Positions 6,566-15,409 of a stretch of 36,361 bases of DNA are shown here, piece by piece. Positions within the stretch are counted from its first letter, which is position 1. Each line of letters opens with the position of its first letter. Position numbers and translations under genes: made by a program. The DNA is from Lachnospiraceae bacterium (GTDB lineage Bacteria > Bacillota > Clostridia > Lachnospirales > Lachnospiraceae), in NCBI GenBank assembly GCA_017475845.1, contig JAFVEU010000075.1, forward strand, positions 1-36,361. Direction: 5' to 3'. The notes beneath the pieces were generated by a model. It was not told the origin of the DNA, did no database searches, and saw only the letters and a list, made by a program, of their open reading frames with translations.

Positions 6566-8313
6566 GATCACTATATAAGTATCTGCTCCCTTATAAAAAA
6601 GAATGCCTTTTGTCCCCGCTTTTCAAGCTTATCGAGGCGGCATTTGAGCTTGCGGTTCCCCTTGTGGTGGCTTCCCTTATAGACGGAGGGATAAGCAGGG
6701 GGAACAGTACACATATCATAAAGATGGGCCTGCTCCTTATCCTTTTCGGAGGGGCAGGGCTTGTTTTTGCTCTTACAGCCCAGTACTATGCCGCAAAGGC
6801 GGCTACCGGTTTCTCGGCTGTTCTGAGAAGTGCCCTGTTTAAGACCATACAGGAAATGGAGCCTGCCGATCTGGACAGGGTTGGGGCCGATACCCTGATA
6901 ACCCGCATAACGTCGGATATTTCCCAGATACAGAACGGGGTGAACATGTTCCTCCGTCTTCTCCTCCGCTCCCCCTTTATAGTGGCCGGTGCGGTCATAA
7001 TGGCCTTCACCGTGGATACAGGCTCGGCCCTTGTATTTGCGCTGCTGATACCCTGTCTTGCAGCTGCGGTATACCTTATCATGAAGTTCAGCAGAAGGGG
7101 ATACAGAAGGATACAGGAAAAGCTTGACCGCATCACCGGAAAGACCCGGGAAAACCTGACAGGAGTCCGGGTGATCCGCGCCTTCTGCATGGAGGAGAGG
7201 GAAAAGGACGAGTTCCTTGAGATGGACAGGGATTATGCCCTGGAGCAGGAAAGGGTCGGAAGGATCTCGGCTCTTATGAACCCTCTGACGCTGGTATTTG
7301 TGGATCTTTTTACCGCCGCTCTCATATATACCGGAGCTGTGCGGGTGGATGCGGGTCTGCTTACACAGGGTGAATTCGTTGCCCTTCTTAATTACATGGC
7401 GCAGATCCTTATAGAGCTCCTGAAGCTTGCAAATCTCATAATCCTTATAAGCAGGGCTGCGGCCTGCGGCGAAAGAGTGGGAGAACTGCTTAATGAGGGA
7501 GAGGAGAAGAAAAAAGGAGTACTTATCCCCTTCCCGGAAGAAAAGGCCGGAGAACCCTTCATAGCCTTTGATAACGTCAGCTTAAGCTATGAGGGCAGCG
7601 GGGGAAAAGCTATAGAAAACGTTTCCTTCCGGGTGGATAAGGGAGCTGTTATCGGGATCACGGGAGGCACGGGTTCGGGAAAGAGCAGCCTTGTAAATCT
7701 TATCTCCGGCTTTTATCCGGTGACGGAGGGGGAGATAAGGATTAACGGCAGGGATATTAAGGAGATAGACCCGGGAGACCTGAGGGATAAGGTAAGCACG
7801 GTCTTCCAGAAGAATATCCTTTTTTCAGGTTCTCTGGCGGATAATCTCCGTTGGGGAAACCCGGATGCTTCCGATACGGAACTGTGGGAGGCACTGAGGG
7901 TCTCCCAGGCCGAAGAGTTTGTAAGGAAAAAGGAAGGAGGCCTGTCCTTCCGTGTGGAACAGGGTGGAAAAAACCTGTCAGGAGGACAGAAGCAGAGACT
8001 CTGTATCGCCCGGGCGCTTGTCAGCAAGCCGGAGGTACTGATCCTTGACGATTCAGCATCTGCACTGGATTTTGCCACGGATCTGAAGCTCAGGACCGCT
8101 TTAAGGGAGATGGAGAACCCTCCAACTCTCTTCATTGTTTCGCAGAGAGCGGCTTCCATCATGCATTCCGATCTGATAATCGTTCTGGATGACGGAAGGG
8201 TAAGCGGTATGGGCAGCCACAGTGAGCTGTTAAAGAGCAATGATGTTTACAAAGAGATATACTATTCTCAATTCCCTGAGGAGGAGCATAAGGGTGAACA
8301 GGCAGCTTATTAA
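6562..8313 (+). CDS. ABC exporter half-transporter, degenerate-site subunit
   Basis: This 583-residue protein fuses an N-terminal six-helix exporter domain (about 1-310) to an ATP-binding domain (about 340-575). Walker A is GGTGSGKSS (368-376) and the signature is LSGGQ (472-476). Two catalytic positions are altered: the Walker B glutamate is Asp (D497, in LILDDSASALD) and the switch histidine is Gln (Q528, in VSQRAAS). This is the known pattern for one half of heterodimeric exporters such as TM287/288 and BmrCD, in which one ATP site is impaired by design. The partner is the next gene, which overlaps it. The substrate is unknown; drugs, lipids or peptides are all possible. Confidence 0.9.
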   Translation: MRSLYKYLLPYKKECLLSPLFKLIEAAFELAVPLVVASLIDGGISRGNSTHIIKMGLLLILFGGAGLVFALTAQYYAAKAATGFSAVLRSALFKTIQEMEPADLDRVGADTLITRITSDISQIQNGVNMFLRLLLRSPFIVAGAVIMAFTVDTGSALVFALLIPCLAAAVYLIMKFSRRGYRRIQEKLDRITGKTRENLTGVRVIRAFCMEEREKDEFLEMDRDYALEQERVGRISALMNPLTLVFVDLFTAALIYTGAVRVDAGLLTQGEFVALLNYMAQILIELLKLANLIILISRAAACGERVGELLNEGEEKKKGVLIPFPEEKAGEPFIAFDNVSLSYEGSGGKAIENVSFRVDKGAVIGITGGTGSGKSSLVNLISGFYPVTEGEIRINGRDIKEIDPGDLRDKVSTVFQKNILFSGSLADNLRWGNPDASDTELWEALRVSQAEEFVRKKEGGLSFRVEQGGKNLSGGQKQRLCIARALVSKPEVLILDDSASALDFATDLKLRTALREMENPPTLFIVSQRAASIMHSDLIIVLDDGRVSGMGSHSELLKSNDVYKEIYYSQFPEEEHKGEQAAY

Positions 8314-10036
8314 AAAGATCGGAGGATATCTTAAGGGATACAGGGGGTTTCTCGCCCTGTCCCTTGTAATGGCTTTCATTTCCGCCCTGCTTTCACTCTG
8401 CATTCCTTTCCTTACGGGAAGGGCGGTGGACTGCATCCTTGGCCCGGGAAGGGTGGATATGAAGGGCGCCGTAAGGGTCATGATCCTGATCGCACTCTGC
8501 GCTCTCTTTACTTCTCTTTCCCAGTATATAATGAGCGTCCTTAATAATAAGATCGCCTGCGGAGTGGTAAGGGATATGAGGGATGCGGCCTTCACGAAGA
8601 TCGGGAAGCTTCCCTTAAGCTATCTCGATAACCATCCCTACGGGGATATATTAAGCCGGGTTATCTCGGACGCGGATCAGTTTTCGGACGGGCTCATAAT
8701 GGGTTTCTCCCAGTTCTTTACGGGTGTCGTCACTATTCTCGGAACCCTTCTCTTTATGCTTCTTATCGATCTGAAAATGGGTCTGATCGTCATGTTCCTT
8801 ACACCACTGTCCTTCTTTGTTGCCAGATCCATCGCTGTCCGGACCTACCGCTATGCCCTTGCCCAAAGCAGTGTGAGGGGAAAGGAAACAGCCTTCATAA
8901 ATGAGATGGTTGGGGGAGCCATGGTCATCAAAGCCTTTAACCGGGAGGAGAGGGTTATAAAGGATTTTGACGATATCAATGAGGAGCTGAGGGACGCTTC
9001 CCTGAAAGCAACCTTCTTTTCCAGCCTTACAAATCCCTCCACAAGATTTGTGAACAATACGGTATACGCCGTGGTGGCCATAGCAGGAGGCCTGGGTGTC
9101 CTTAAGGGCCTGATGACCGTGGGGGAGCTTACCAGCTTCTTAGGCTATGCCAGGGAGTACACAAAGCCCTTTAACGAGATAACCGGGGTGGTGACGGAGC
9201 TGCAGAATGCCCTGGCCTGCGCAGAAAGGCTTTTAAGCTTCATAGAAGAGAAAGAGGAAGAGGCAGACAGTGAGGATGCTTCTGTTCTTTCCGGCTGCAG
9301 GGGAGAGATAGGTATTGACAATGTTTCCTTCTCATATACCGAAGACAGAAAGCTTATCCGGGATTTCAGCCTGCGGGTAAAACCCGGACAGCATATAGCC
9401 ATCGCCGGGCCCACGGGCTGCGGGAAAACCACTCTCATAAACCTTCTTATGCGTTTTTATGACGTGAACAAAGGCAGCATAAGCGTGGACGGAAGGGATA
9501 TAAGGAAGATCACAAAGAGAAGCTTAAGGGACTCCTTCGGGATGGTCCTGCAGGACACATGGCTTAAGAGCGGGACCATAAGGGATAACCTCACCATGGG
9601 GAACCCTTCCGTTTCGGAGGAGGAAATGGTGGAAGCCGCCAGGGACTGCCACGCCCACTCCTTTATCATGAAGCTCCCTGATGGTTATGACACCTTTATC
9701 TCCGAGGACGGGGGCTCTCTTTCCGCCGGACAGAAGCAGCTGCTCTGCATCACCAGAGCCATGCTTTCAAAGCCTTCCATGCTGATACTTGACGAGGCCA
9801 CCTCCTCTATCGATACCAGAACAGAGATCAAGATCCAGGAGGCTTTCCACAGGATCATGGAGGGGAAGACCGGATTTATCGTGGCTCACAGGCTTTCCAC
9901 CATCAGGGAGGCGGATCTCATCCTTGTTATGAAGGACGGTAACATCATTGAACAGGGGAGCCATGAGGATCTGCTGGCCCGTAAGGGCTTCTATCACGAG
10001 CTCTATCAGAGCCAGTTCGCAGGGAACGCCACCTGA
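8294..10036 (+). CDS. ABC exporter half-transporter, canonical Walker B subunit
   Basis: This 580-residue partner has the same layout: a membrane domain (about 1-300) and an ATP-binding domain (about 335-575). Walker A is GPTGCGKTT (372-380), Walker B ends in LDEATSSID with the catalytic glutamate E501, and the switch histidine is H532 in AHRLSTI. Its signature motif is LSAGQ (476-480) in place of LSGGQ. In heterodimers this half-signature faces the Walker motifs of the other subunit, so both deviations would fall in the same, impaired ATP site. I chose the GTG at 8294 because GAGGAG lies seven bases upstream; the frame is open from 8240, which would add 18 residues and a 74-bp overlap. Confidence 0.9.
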   Translation: MNRQLIKKIGGYLKGYRGFLALSLVMAFISALLSLCIPFLTGRAVDCILGPGRVDMKGAVRVMILIALCALFTSLSQYIMSVLNNKIACGVVRDMRDAAFTKIGKLPLSYLDNHPYGDILSRVISDADQFSDGLIMGFSQFFTGVVTILGTLLFMLLIDLKMGLIVMFLTPLSFFVARSIAVRTYRYALAQSSVRGKETAFINEMVGGAMVIKAFNREERVIKDFDDINEELRDASLKATFFSSLTNPSTRFVNNTVYAVVAIAGGLGVLKGLMTVGELTSFLGYAREYTKPFNEITGVVTELQNALACAERLLSFIEEKEEEADSEDASVLSGCRGEIGIDNVSFSYTEDRKLIRDFSLRVKPGQHIAIAGPTGCGKTTLINLLMRFYDVNKGSISVDGRDIRKITKRSLRDSFGMVLQDTWLKSGTIRDNLTMGNPSVSEEEMVEAARDCHAHSFIMKLPDGYDTFISEDGGSLSAGQKQLLCITRAMLSKPSMLILDEATSSIDTRTEIKIQEAFHRIMEGKTGFIVAHRLSTIREADLILVMKDGNIIEQGSHEDLLARKGFYHELYQSQFAGNAT

Positions 10037-10179
10037 TGCAAAGCATGAAGGGATAAACTGATTGACGTTCTCAAAGAGTATGGACGCGTCTGTCCCGTGC
10101 AGTTTACCATAATTTCGTAATAAACAATTCATAAATTTTTAATTTTTTCCCATAATTAGTAGAAATATAAGGATGATTG

Positions 10180-10188
10180 TGCTATATT
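10180..10188 (+). promoter_or_regulatory. candidate extended -10 promoter upstream of the large amidase
   Basis: TGCTATATT combines a TG dinucleotide with a TATATT hexamer (10183-10188) in an AT-rich stretch that has no other strong element. No convincing -35 box lies 17 bp upstream. It would give a leader of over 200 nt for the gene at 10416. Otherwise 10037-10305 holds only AT-rich sequence with no gene I can support. Confidence 0.3.
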
Positions 10189-10305
10189 TTGTGTGTATGT
10201 TTTTAAAACCGGTAGACATAAAGTAAGTACTATCAGTTATACGACTTTATAAAATACCTGAAAATAGTAATGAAAAAATCAAAGAACGGTGATGTACAGT
10301 ACGTA

Positions 10306-10389
10306 GGCCACGGCTACCGTATATCTCGCATCATAATGCGGGATGCCGACCCCGGCGAGGGGCGAAGCGGATTTTGAATGCCGTGGCTC
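10306..10389 (+). ncRNA. candidate cis-regulatory RNA, three-way-junction-like leader of the amidase gene
   Basis: An 8-bp closing stem (GCCACGGC 10307-10314 with GCCGTGGC 10380-10387, plus a G-U pair) encloses two hairpins: CTCGCAT/ATGCGGG (10325-10331 with 10336-10342, loop CATA) and CCCC/GGGG (10350-10353 with 10359-10362, loop GGCGA). It ends 26 nt before the amidase ATG and 14 nt before its ribosome binding site. I compared it by memory with c-di-AMP (ydaO), c-di-GMP, glycine, TPP, FMN, cobalamin and fluoride consensus elements and found no match. The fold is visible in sequence; a regulatory role is inference. Confidence 0.4.
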
Positions 10390-10415
10390 TCAAAACGAAA
10401 GGCAAGGAGTTAAAT

Positions 10416-13400
10416 ATGGGTAAACGTAGCAGGATTTTGACAGCTTTATTATTGTCAGCGGCAATGGTGATGGGAAGCATTACCCCGGGCTTTGCGGCTG
10501 AGGTTACGGGTGCTGCATCGGTGTCGGAAGATACTGCGGCTGCAGAGAGTCCGGAACAGGAGGGGGCAGAGAATGAAGCAGATACGGCTGAAACAGGGAG
10601 CAGCGAAGATGCGGATGAGCTTAAGGCGGCAGCTGAGACCGAGAAGGATGCTGCTGAAGGAGCTGTGGCGGAGACCGGTGAAGTTTCTGAAAATGATATA
10701 GAAAGCGAAGAACCTGCGGAAGAAGCGTCTCCGGAGGCCGAGGAGGCAGCTCCGGAGGCTGAAGTAAAGGCGGAGGAAACCGTTACGGGGGAAACCGTCA
10801 CGGAAATGACGGTGGAAAAAGAGCCGGAGGAAGAGGCGGAGAAGGGTAATAAGTCCGGAAGCAGCATAAAGGCCGATCTGGATGAGGAGACCACCCGTAC
10901 TTATACCACCATTGAGAATTCCAAGGAGTATGACGGAAATGACTATGCTCCGAAATACGCAGTTCCTTCGGGACATAAGGTTGTGTCCCAGAACAAGAAG
11001 GATTCTCCTGCGCTGGCTCTGAATAACGGAGTGTTTACCTTCCCTGCCATAAAGTTTGTAAGTGAGTCACAGACATTTTACGTATATCCTGAAAAACCCG
11101 AAAAGGACGAGGACTACGATTTCCTTATAAAGTCCTCCATCACACGAAGGCCCGTAACTTTCCGAAGCGGAACCTATACCAAGGAATATGACGGGAAGAC
11201 TCTTTCCCAGGCTTCCGCTCCCGGAGCGGAGAGACCCTGGATCGTAAAGGGATCCATGGTGGGTTCCGAATCCTTCGTTTTTGAATTTGATCCGGAAGCG
11301 AAGATCACAGAGCCCGGATCCGTTAAGAATAAATTCTCCGTTTCAAAGAACGGAAGCAGTGCGGATATCAATAACTATGATGTCGGATATGAATACGGAG
11401 ACCTCATAGTAAGCGAAAAGAGAGGAACGGTCAACGGCCTGCCCACACCCACAAAGGTAAAGGCGGTGATCGATAACAAGGGAAGGGTCAAGCTCTCCTG
11501 GAAAAAGGTTCAGAGTTATAAGGAGCCCGGCAAAAAGGGAGGAAAGACCGCATACAGGATCTACAGATACAGCGAGAACGGAATCTGGAAAAGCCTGACG
11601 GACGGCCTGTATAAGACCAAGTATTTCGATTCCTCTCCAAGCGATGGGGAGAAGCTTATCTATAAGATCATCCCTGTGGGAATGGATTCCTCGGGAGTAT
11701 CCGGAGAGGGTGAAAAGCCTGCATATATCCGTGTGACACCCAAGATCGTAAGCGTTACTCCCAGTGACGGTATCCACTACGCCAATGTGAATTTCATGGG
11801 CTTTGGCAGCGATACGGATAAATATGCGATCCAGCATTGGAACAATAAGAGCAAGAGCATACGGGAAGAGATTGCCGTTACCAAATACAATTCCACCTGG
11901 TCCAGATACGTGACAAAGACCCGTACCATAAGCACCAATTCCTACCTGGATGCCGGCGGGGAAAATGTGACCATTTCCGGCAACAACAAATCTACCTTTA
12001 CCTTCAGGGTGAAGGCAGAGGAGACCGTGGTATATGACTATGGTCAGAGGATCGAGCTGGAAGACAGTGCCTGGTCAAGACCTGCAAAGCTTAAGCTGGT
12101 GTCCATGGCTCCCTACCTTAAGGGAAAGAGAAAGAGCAACACTGCCTTTACACTTAAGTGGAACAAGATAAGCAAGGCTACGGGATACCTTATCGAGTAC
12201 AGTAAGGACAGCAGGTTCGGGGCTTTACATACCACGAAGGTGTATACAAGTACCGACGAGAAGTCCGATTATTTTAACAGCAGAGAATACACCGTTGAAA
12301 ACGTGGGCGTGGGAGTTCCTTATTACTGCAGGGTGACCGCTTATCTTAAAAAGAAGAATGACGGCACCGAGTTCGGGACCGAGCTCGGAACCTCCAACGT
12401 GATCATCCAGTACGGACGCCAGAAGGCAGTTACAAATCTGAAGGCCGAGTACTATGAGGACGGAAATTCCAAGGCGGATGCAAAGCTTACCTGGAGCGAT
12501 ACGGCTGATAATATAAGCGGATATTATGTCCGTAGATGGAGCTACGCATATAATGAAACAACAAAGCAGTATGACAAGCTTTCCGGCTATGAGGTGCTCC
12601 AGGGCTATGCTTCGGAAAATGCCGCCAGGAAAAGGTATGTCAGCACGGTAGGCGGAAAGATCGCCAACGGAGAACTGATAAAGTATTGTGTACAGTCTGT
12701 ATGGCATGTGGGCGGAACAGCCGGAGAAAACCATGACGGCTATGTTTTCAGTGATCCTGCGGAATACTTCTACATGAACCCTACGGAGGTGGATCTTACA
12801 AAGACCAAGTATACCGTAAAGGTTGACGGTACGGTTACTCCCGCACTTAAGATCAAGCCCAAAAAGATGCCGAAGAAGGCGGACGGCTATACCCAGTCCG
12901 AGTTTAAGGATATCTTCGAATTCAACGATGATATGGAATTCGTATTAAAGAGCGACAGCCTTACAAATTCGGAGATAAAGAAATATGTGACTGTTGATGC
13001 GGATTCCGGCAAGCTTAAGGGTATAAAGGTACGTAAGAGTTCCGGTATATACATAAAGGTTTCTTCTCCCAACGACCCTTCAAATGTCTATGACGAAGCG
13101 AAGGTATATGTAGTTGAAGACGGAGATAACGAAGGCACGGAGAAGGAAAAGACATCGGGTCTGGTGGTCTGCATAGATCCCGGACATGGCGGAAAGGATG
13201 ACGGTACGACCCATAACGGTATTACCGAAAAGGATGTGAACCTGAAGCTGGCAAAGATGCTGAGGGATGAGCTTAAGGACAGGGGCGCCAAGGTTTATAT
13301 GACAAGAACTGATGACAGCTATGTTTCCCTTACGGACAGGACTGATTATGCAGACGAAAAGGACTGCAATCTCTTTGTGAGCGTACACTGCAATTACAAC

Positions 13401-13715
13401 GACGATTCCAGCAAGAGAGGAACGGAGGTTTATTATTCCGTTAAGAGCGAGTATGCCAAGAAGAAGCTTTCCAAGGCAATAAGCGCGGCTGTATCCGATG
13501 CGCTGGGAACCACAGACAGAGGAGCTCTCACAAGACAGGGAAATGACGGAGACTACTATTCCGTAATACGTACTTCCGCAGCCAAGGGAATACCCGGTAT
13601 CATTGTTGAGCATGCTTTTGTTTCCAATTCCAAGGATGCAGAGGCTCTTAAGGATGACGGGCTCTTGCAGAAGGCTGCAAAGGCTGAAGCTAAGGCCATC
13701 ATAGAGAACTGGTAA
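10416..13715 (+). CDS. large secreted N-acetylmuramoyl-L-alanine amidase with MBG-like and Fn3-like repeats
   Basis: This 1099-residue exported protein cuts the amide bond between muramic acid and the peptide stem. It has a signal peptide (about 1-28, ending GFAAE), a long Glu/Ala-rich linker (about 29-150), then MBG/YDG-like modules marked by NSKEYDGN and TKEYDGKTLS. Several fibronectin-III-like modules follow (for example VKLSWKKV, FTLKWNKI, AKLTWSD). The C-terminal Amidase_3 domain spans about 915-1099, with zinc and catalytic residues H924 (DPGHGG), E938, H991 (SVHCN) and E1065 (IVEHAF) all present. The start at 10416 is preceded by AAGGAG; an upstream in-frame ATG at 10374 lies inside the folded leader. 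It heads the envelope gene run; the lipoprotein gene begins 6 bp after it. Confidence 0.92.
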   Translation: MGKRSRILTALLLSAAMVMGSITPGFAAEVTGAASVSEDTAAAESPEQEGAENEADTAETGSSEDADELKAAAETEKDAAEGAVAETGEVSENDIESEEPAEEASPEAEEAAPEAEVKAEETVTGETVTEMTVEKEPEEEAEKGNKSGSSIKADLDEETTRTYTTIENSKEYDGNDYAPKYAVPSGHKVVSQNKKDSPALALNNGVFTFPAIKFVSESQTFYVYPEKPEKDEDYDFLIKSSITRRPVTFRSGTYTKEYDGKTLSQASAPGAERPWIVKGSMVGSESFVFEFDPEAKITEPGSVKNKFSVSKNGSSADINNYDVGYEYGDLIVSEKRGTVNGLPTPTKVKAVIDNKGRVKLSWKKVQSYKEPGKKGGKTAYRIYRYSENGIWKSLTDGLYKTKYFDSSPSDGEKLIYKIIPVGMDSSGVSGEGEKPAYIRVTPKIVSVTPSDGIHYANVNFMGFGSDTDKYAIQHWNNKSKSIREEIAVTKYNSTWSRYVTKTRTISTNSYLDAGGENVTISGNNKSTFTFRVKAEETVVYDYGQRIELEDSAWSRPAKLKLVSMAPYLKGKRKSNTAFTLKWNKISKATGYLIEYSKDSRFGALHTTKVYTSTDEKSDYFNSREYTVENVGVGVPYYCRVTAYLKKKNDGTEFGTELGTSNVIIQYGRQKAVTNLKAEYYEDGNSKADAKLTWSDTADNISGYYVRRWSYAYNETTKQYDKLSGYEVLQGYASENAARKRYVSTVGGKIANGELIKYCVQSVWHVGGTAGENHDGYVFSDPAEYFYMNPTEVDLTKTKYTVKVDGTVTPALKIKPKKMPKKADGYTQSEFKDIFEFNDDMEFVLKSDSLTNSEIKKYVTVDADSGKLKGIKVRKSSGIYIKVSSPNDPSNVYDEAKVYVVEDGDNEGTEKEKTSGLVVCIDPGHGGKDDGTTHNGITEKDVNLKLAKMLRDELKDRGAKVYMTRTDDSYVSLTDRTDYADEKDCNLFVSVHCNYNDDSSKRGTEVYYSVKSEYAKKKLSKAISAAVSDALGTTDRGALTRQGNDGDYYSVIRTSAAKGIPGIIVEHAFVSNSKDAEALKDDGLLQKAAKAEAKAIIENW

Positions 13716-13721
13716 AGGATC

Positions 13722-14402
13722 ATGAGATCAAAGACTTTAATCCTCATCCTCGCGGCAGTGGCTTTGTTCACTGCCTGCGGAGGGGAGAAAAAGAATAATA
13801 CGGGAGAAGTCCTTCCAAAGATCCACGAAGGGAGTACCGAGGAAAGCGGCAGCGGAGAAAAGCCCGAGGTAATAGAGAGGGATGAGGCACTTAAAGCTCT
13901 GGAAGAAAAGCTTGAAGGCACCGGCTGCAGGGCAGTATTCAATAAGCAGGCGGAAGTGGATGAGGTTGACTGCTACCTCTATTCTGTGGTAAATAATGAT
14001 GGAGAAGAAACGGAACAGATGCTGGCGGTGAATGCCGTTTCCGGTGAGGTTCTGGTATATGACAGTGAGTATGAGAGTCTCCTGCCCTTTGACCGCTTTG
14101 AATATTATAAGGACGACGGAAAAGGGCCGGTGAGCTGGGATTCCGGGTATTACCTGGCTCCCTTTAAGCTTTCTCTCATGCCTGCGGATGATACATCCTT
14201 TGAATTCTCCATTACAAAGGACGGATCAAAGAAAGAAGAGCTTACGGGGGTTGCGGAGGTGAGTTCCGATAACCCGAAGGAAGCGCTTTATGAGGACGGT
14301 GGCATCTCTCTTACCTTTGTGAATAACGGGGAGACCCTGGAGATCAGGGATAAGGGTAAGAAGAGCGGCTTCGCCGGGAAATATGAAAGGGTAGATGAGT
14401 AA
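13722..14402 (+). CDS. predicted lipoprotein of unknown function
   Basis: This 226-residue protein starts with a short signal sequence and the lipobox FTAC (Cys19), so it should be lipid-anchored on the outer face of the membrane. After a low-complexity Glu/Gly/Ser linker (about 21-50) comes a small globular part (about 55-225). That part includes GCRAVFNKQ, a segment resembling a short substrate-tolerant lid (VNAVSGEVLVYDSE), and repeated acidic turns. I do not recognise the domain; the VNAVSGEVLVY stretch loosely recalls PepSY-type repeats. It is packed between the amidase (6-bp gap) and the GHL10 protein (1-bp TAATG overlap), which suggests a shared envelope role. Confidence 0.82.
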   Translation: MRSKTLILILAAVALFTACGGEKKNNTGEVLPKIHEGSTEESGSGEKPEVIERDEALKALEEKLEGTGCRAVFNKQAEVDEVDCYLYSVVNNDGEETEQMLAVNAVSGEVLVYDSEYESLLPFDRFEYYKDDGKGPVSWDSGYYLAPFKLSLMPADDTSFEFSITKDGSKKEELTGVAEVSSDNPKEALYEDGGISLTFVNNGETLEIRDKGKKSGFAGKYERVDE

Positions 14403-15409
14403 TGAAGATCGTTAAGAGAATACTTGCGGTGCTCCTTACCGCAGCGATACTTACTGCGGGCTCAAATGCCGCAGGGTTAAATATGGTTGAGACCAGGGCC
14501 GCTTCGGCTCCTGCGGGATTAAAGGGTGTGTGGTTTTCCTTCCTGGACTGGCAGGCCTATCTTAAGGGAAAGGATAAGGCCGGCTTTGACAGCGCCTTTG
14601 GGGGAGTCTGTGACGTGACCCTGTCCCATGGGCTCAATGCCATATTTGTCCATGTCAGGAGCCATAATGATGCTGTCTATCCTTCAGGGATCTATCCCTG
14701 GAGTTCTGAAATGCTTAACGGTGCTGATCCGGGTTACGATCCCTTAGCGGACATGGTGGAGATTGCCCATTCAAAGGGGCTTCAGATCCACGCCTGGATA
14801 AACCCCTACGGATACAGGAACGGTGTCATATGCGGAAACGCAGCTCTTGCCAATACCGCAAATGTGGTCTCCGGAGTTCAGGAGATAGCTGCGAATTACG
14901 CGGTTGACGGCATACATTTTGATGATTATTTCCCGCCTATCGGCAAGGCGGAGACCAATTCCATGGTGAGCCAGGTCCATACTGTCTGTGCCAATACCGG
15001 AAAGGTCTTCGGTATTTCTCCCCAGGGAAATCTGGACAACCTAAGGGCATCCTCCGCGGATGTGGATACCTGGCTCTCAAGCGGCGGGTATGTGGATTAT
15101 CTCGCACCCCAGATCTACTGGTCCGATAACTACGGGGCAGCGGGAAATGTGACCATGTTCTCAAACCGCATGAATCTCTTTAAGAGTATTGATAAGGCAG
15201 GGATCCCTCTCTATCTCGGTATGGCCGGATACAAATCGGGGCAGGTGATCGGAGGAGATCCGGGATGGAGGCTTTCATCCGTTAATCTTGCCACCCAGCG
15301 GGACAAGGCAGCGGGGGCAGGCTATACAGGATACATAGTTTACCGCTATAATACCCTTTTAAGCGGCGCAGCACAGGCGGAGCTCGGCGCATTACAGTCA
15401 AGAGGGTGA
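14402..15409 (+). CDS. exported GHL10-type (DUF187) glycosyl hydrolase-like protein
   Basis: This 335-residue protein has a signal peptide (about 1-34, ending near TRAASA) followed by one (beta/alpha)-barrel domain. Family features are GVWFSFLDWQAYL near the start, NAIFVHVRSHNDAVYPS, GLQIHAWINPYG, then VDGIHFDDYFPP (about 163-174) with the conserved acidic pair, and DYLAPQIYWSD. It corresponds to the GHL10 / PF02638 group (YngK-like); its carbohydrate substrate is not established for most members, and a cell-wall or exopolysaccharide target is plausible from context. The ATG overlaps the lipoprotein stop by one base, and its own stop overlaps the next start (GTGA). Confidence 0.87.
   Translation: MKIVKRILAVLLTAAILTAGSNAAGLNMVETRAASAPAGLKGVWFSFLDWQAYLKGKDKAGFDSAFGGVCDVTLSHGLNAIFVHVRSHNDAVYPSGIYPWSSEMLNGADPGYDPLADMVEIAHSKGLQIHAWINPYGYRNGVICGNAALANTANVVSGVQEIAANYAVDGIHFDDYFPPIGKAETNSMVSQVHTVCANTGKVFGISPQGNLDNLRASSADVDTWLSSGGYVDYLAPQIYWSDNYGAAGNVTMFSNRMNLFKSIDKAGIPLYLGMAGYKSGQVIGGDPGWRLSSVNLATQRDKAAGAGYTGYIVYRYNTLLSGAAQAELGALQSRG

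Noticed and set aside
8240..8293. Upstream ATG start for the second ABC subunit
   Set aside because: It would create a 74-bp overlap and lacks a ribosome binding site, while GTG at 8294 has GAGGAG at ideal distance.
10306..10389. Known riboswitch (c-di-AMP, c-di-GMP, glycine, cobalamin)
   Set aside because: Conserved bases of these classes, as I recall them, are absent; only the general fold suggests a regulatory RNA.
10331..10894. Minus-strand Ser/Ala-rich 187-codon frame
   Set aside because: It is the reverse of the Glu/Ala-rich linker of the amidase; low complexity creates an open frame in the opposite strand.
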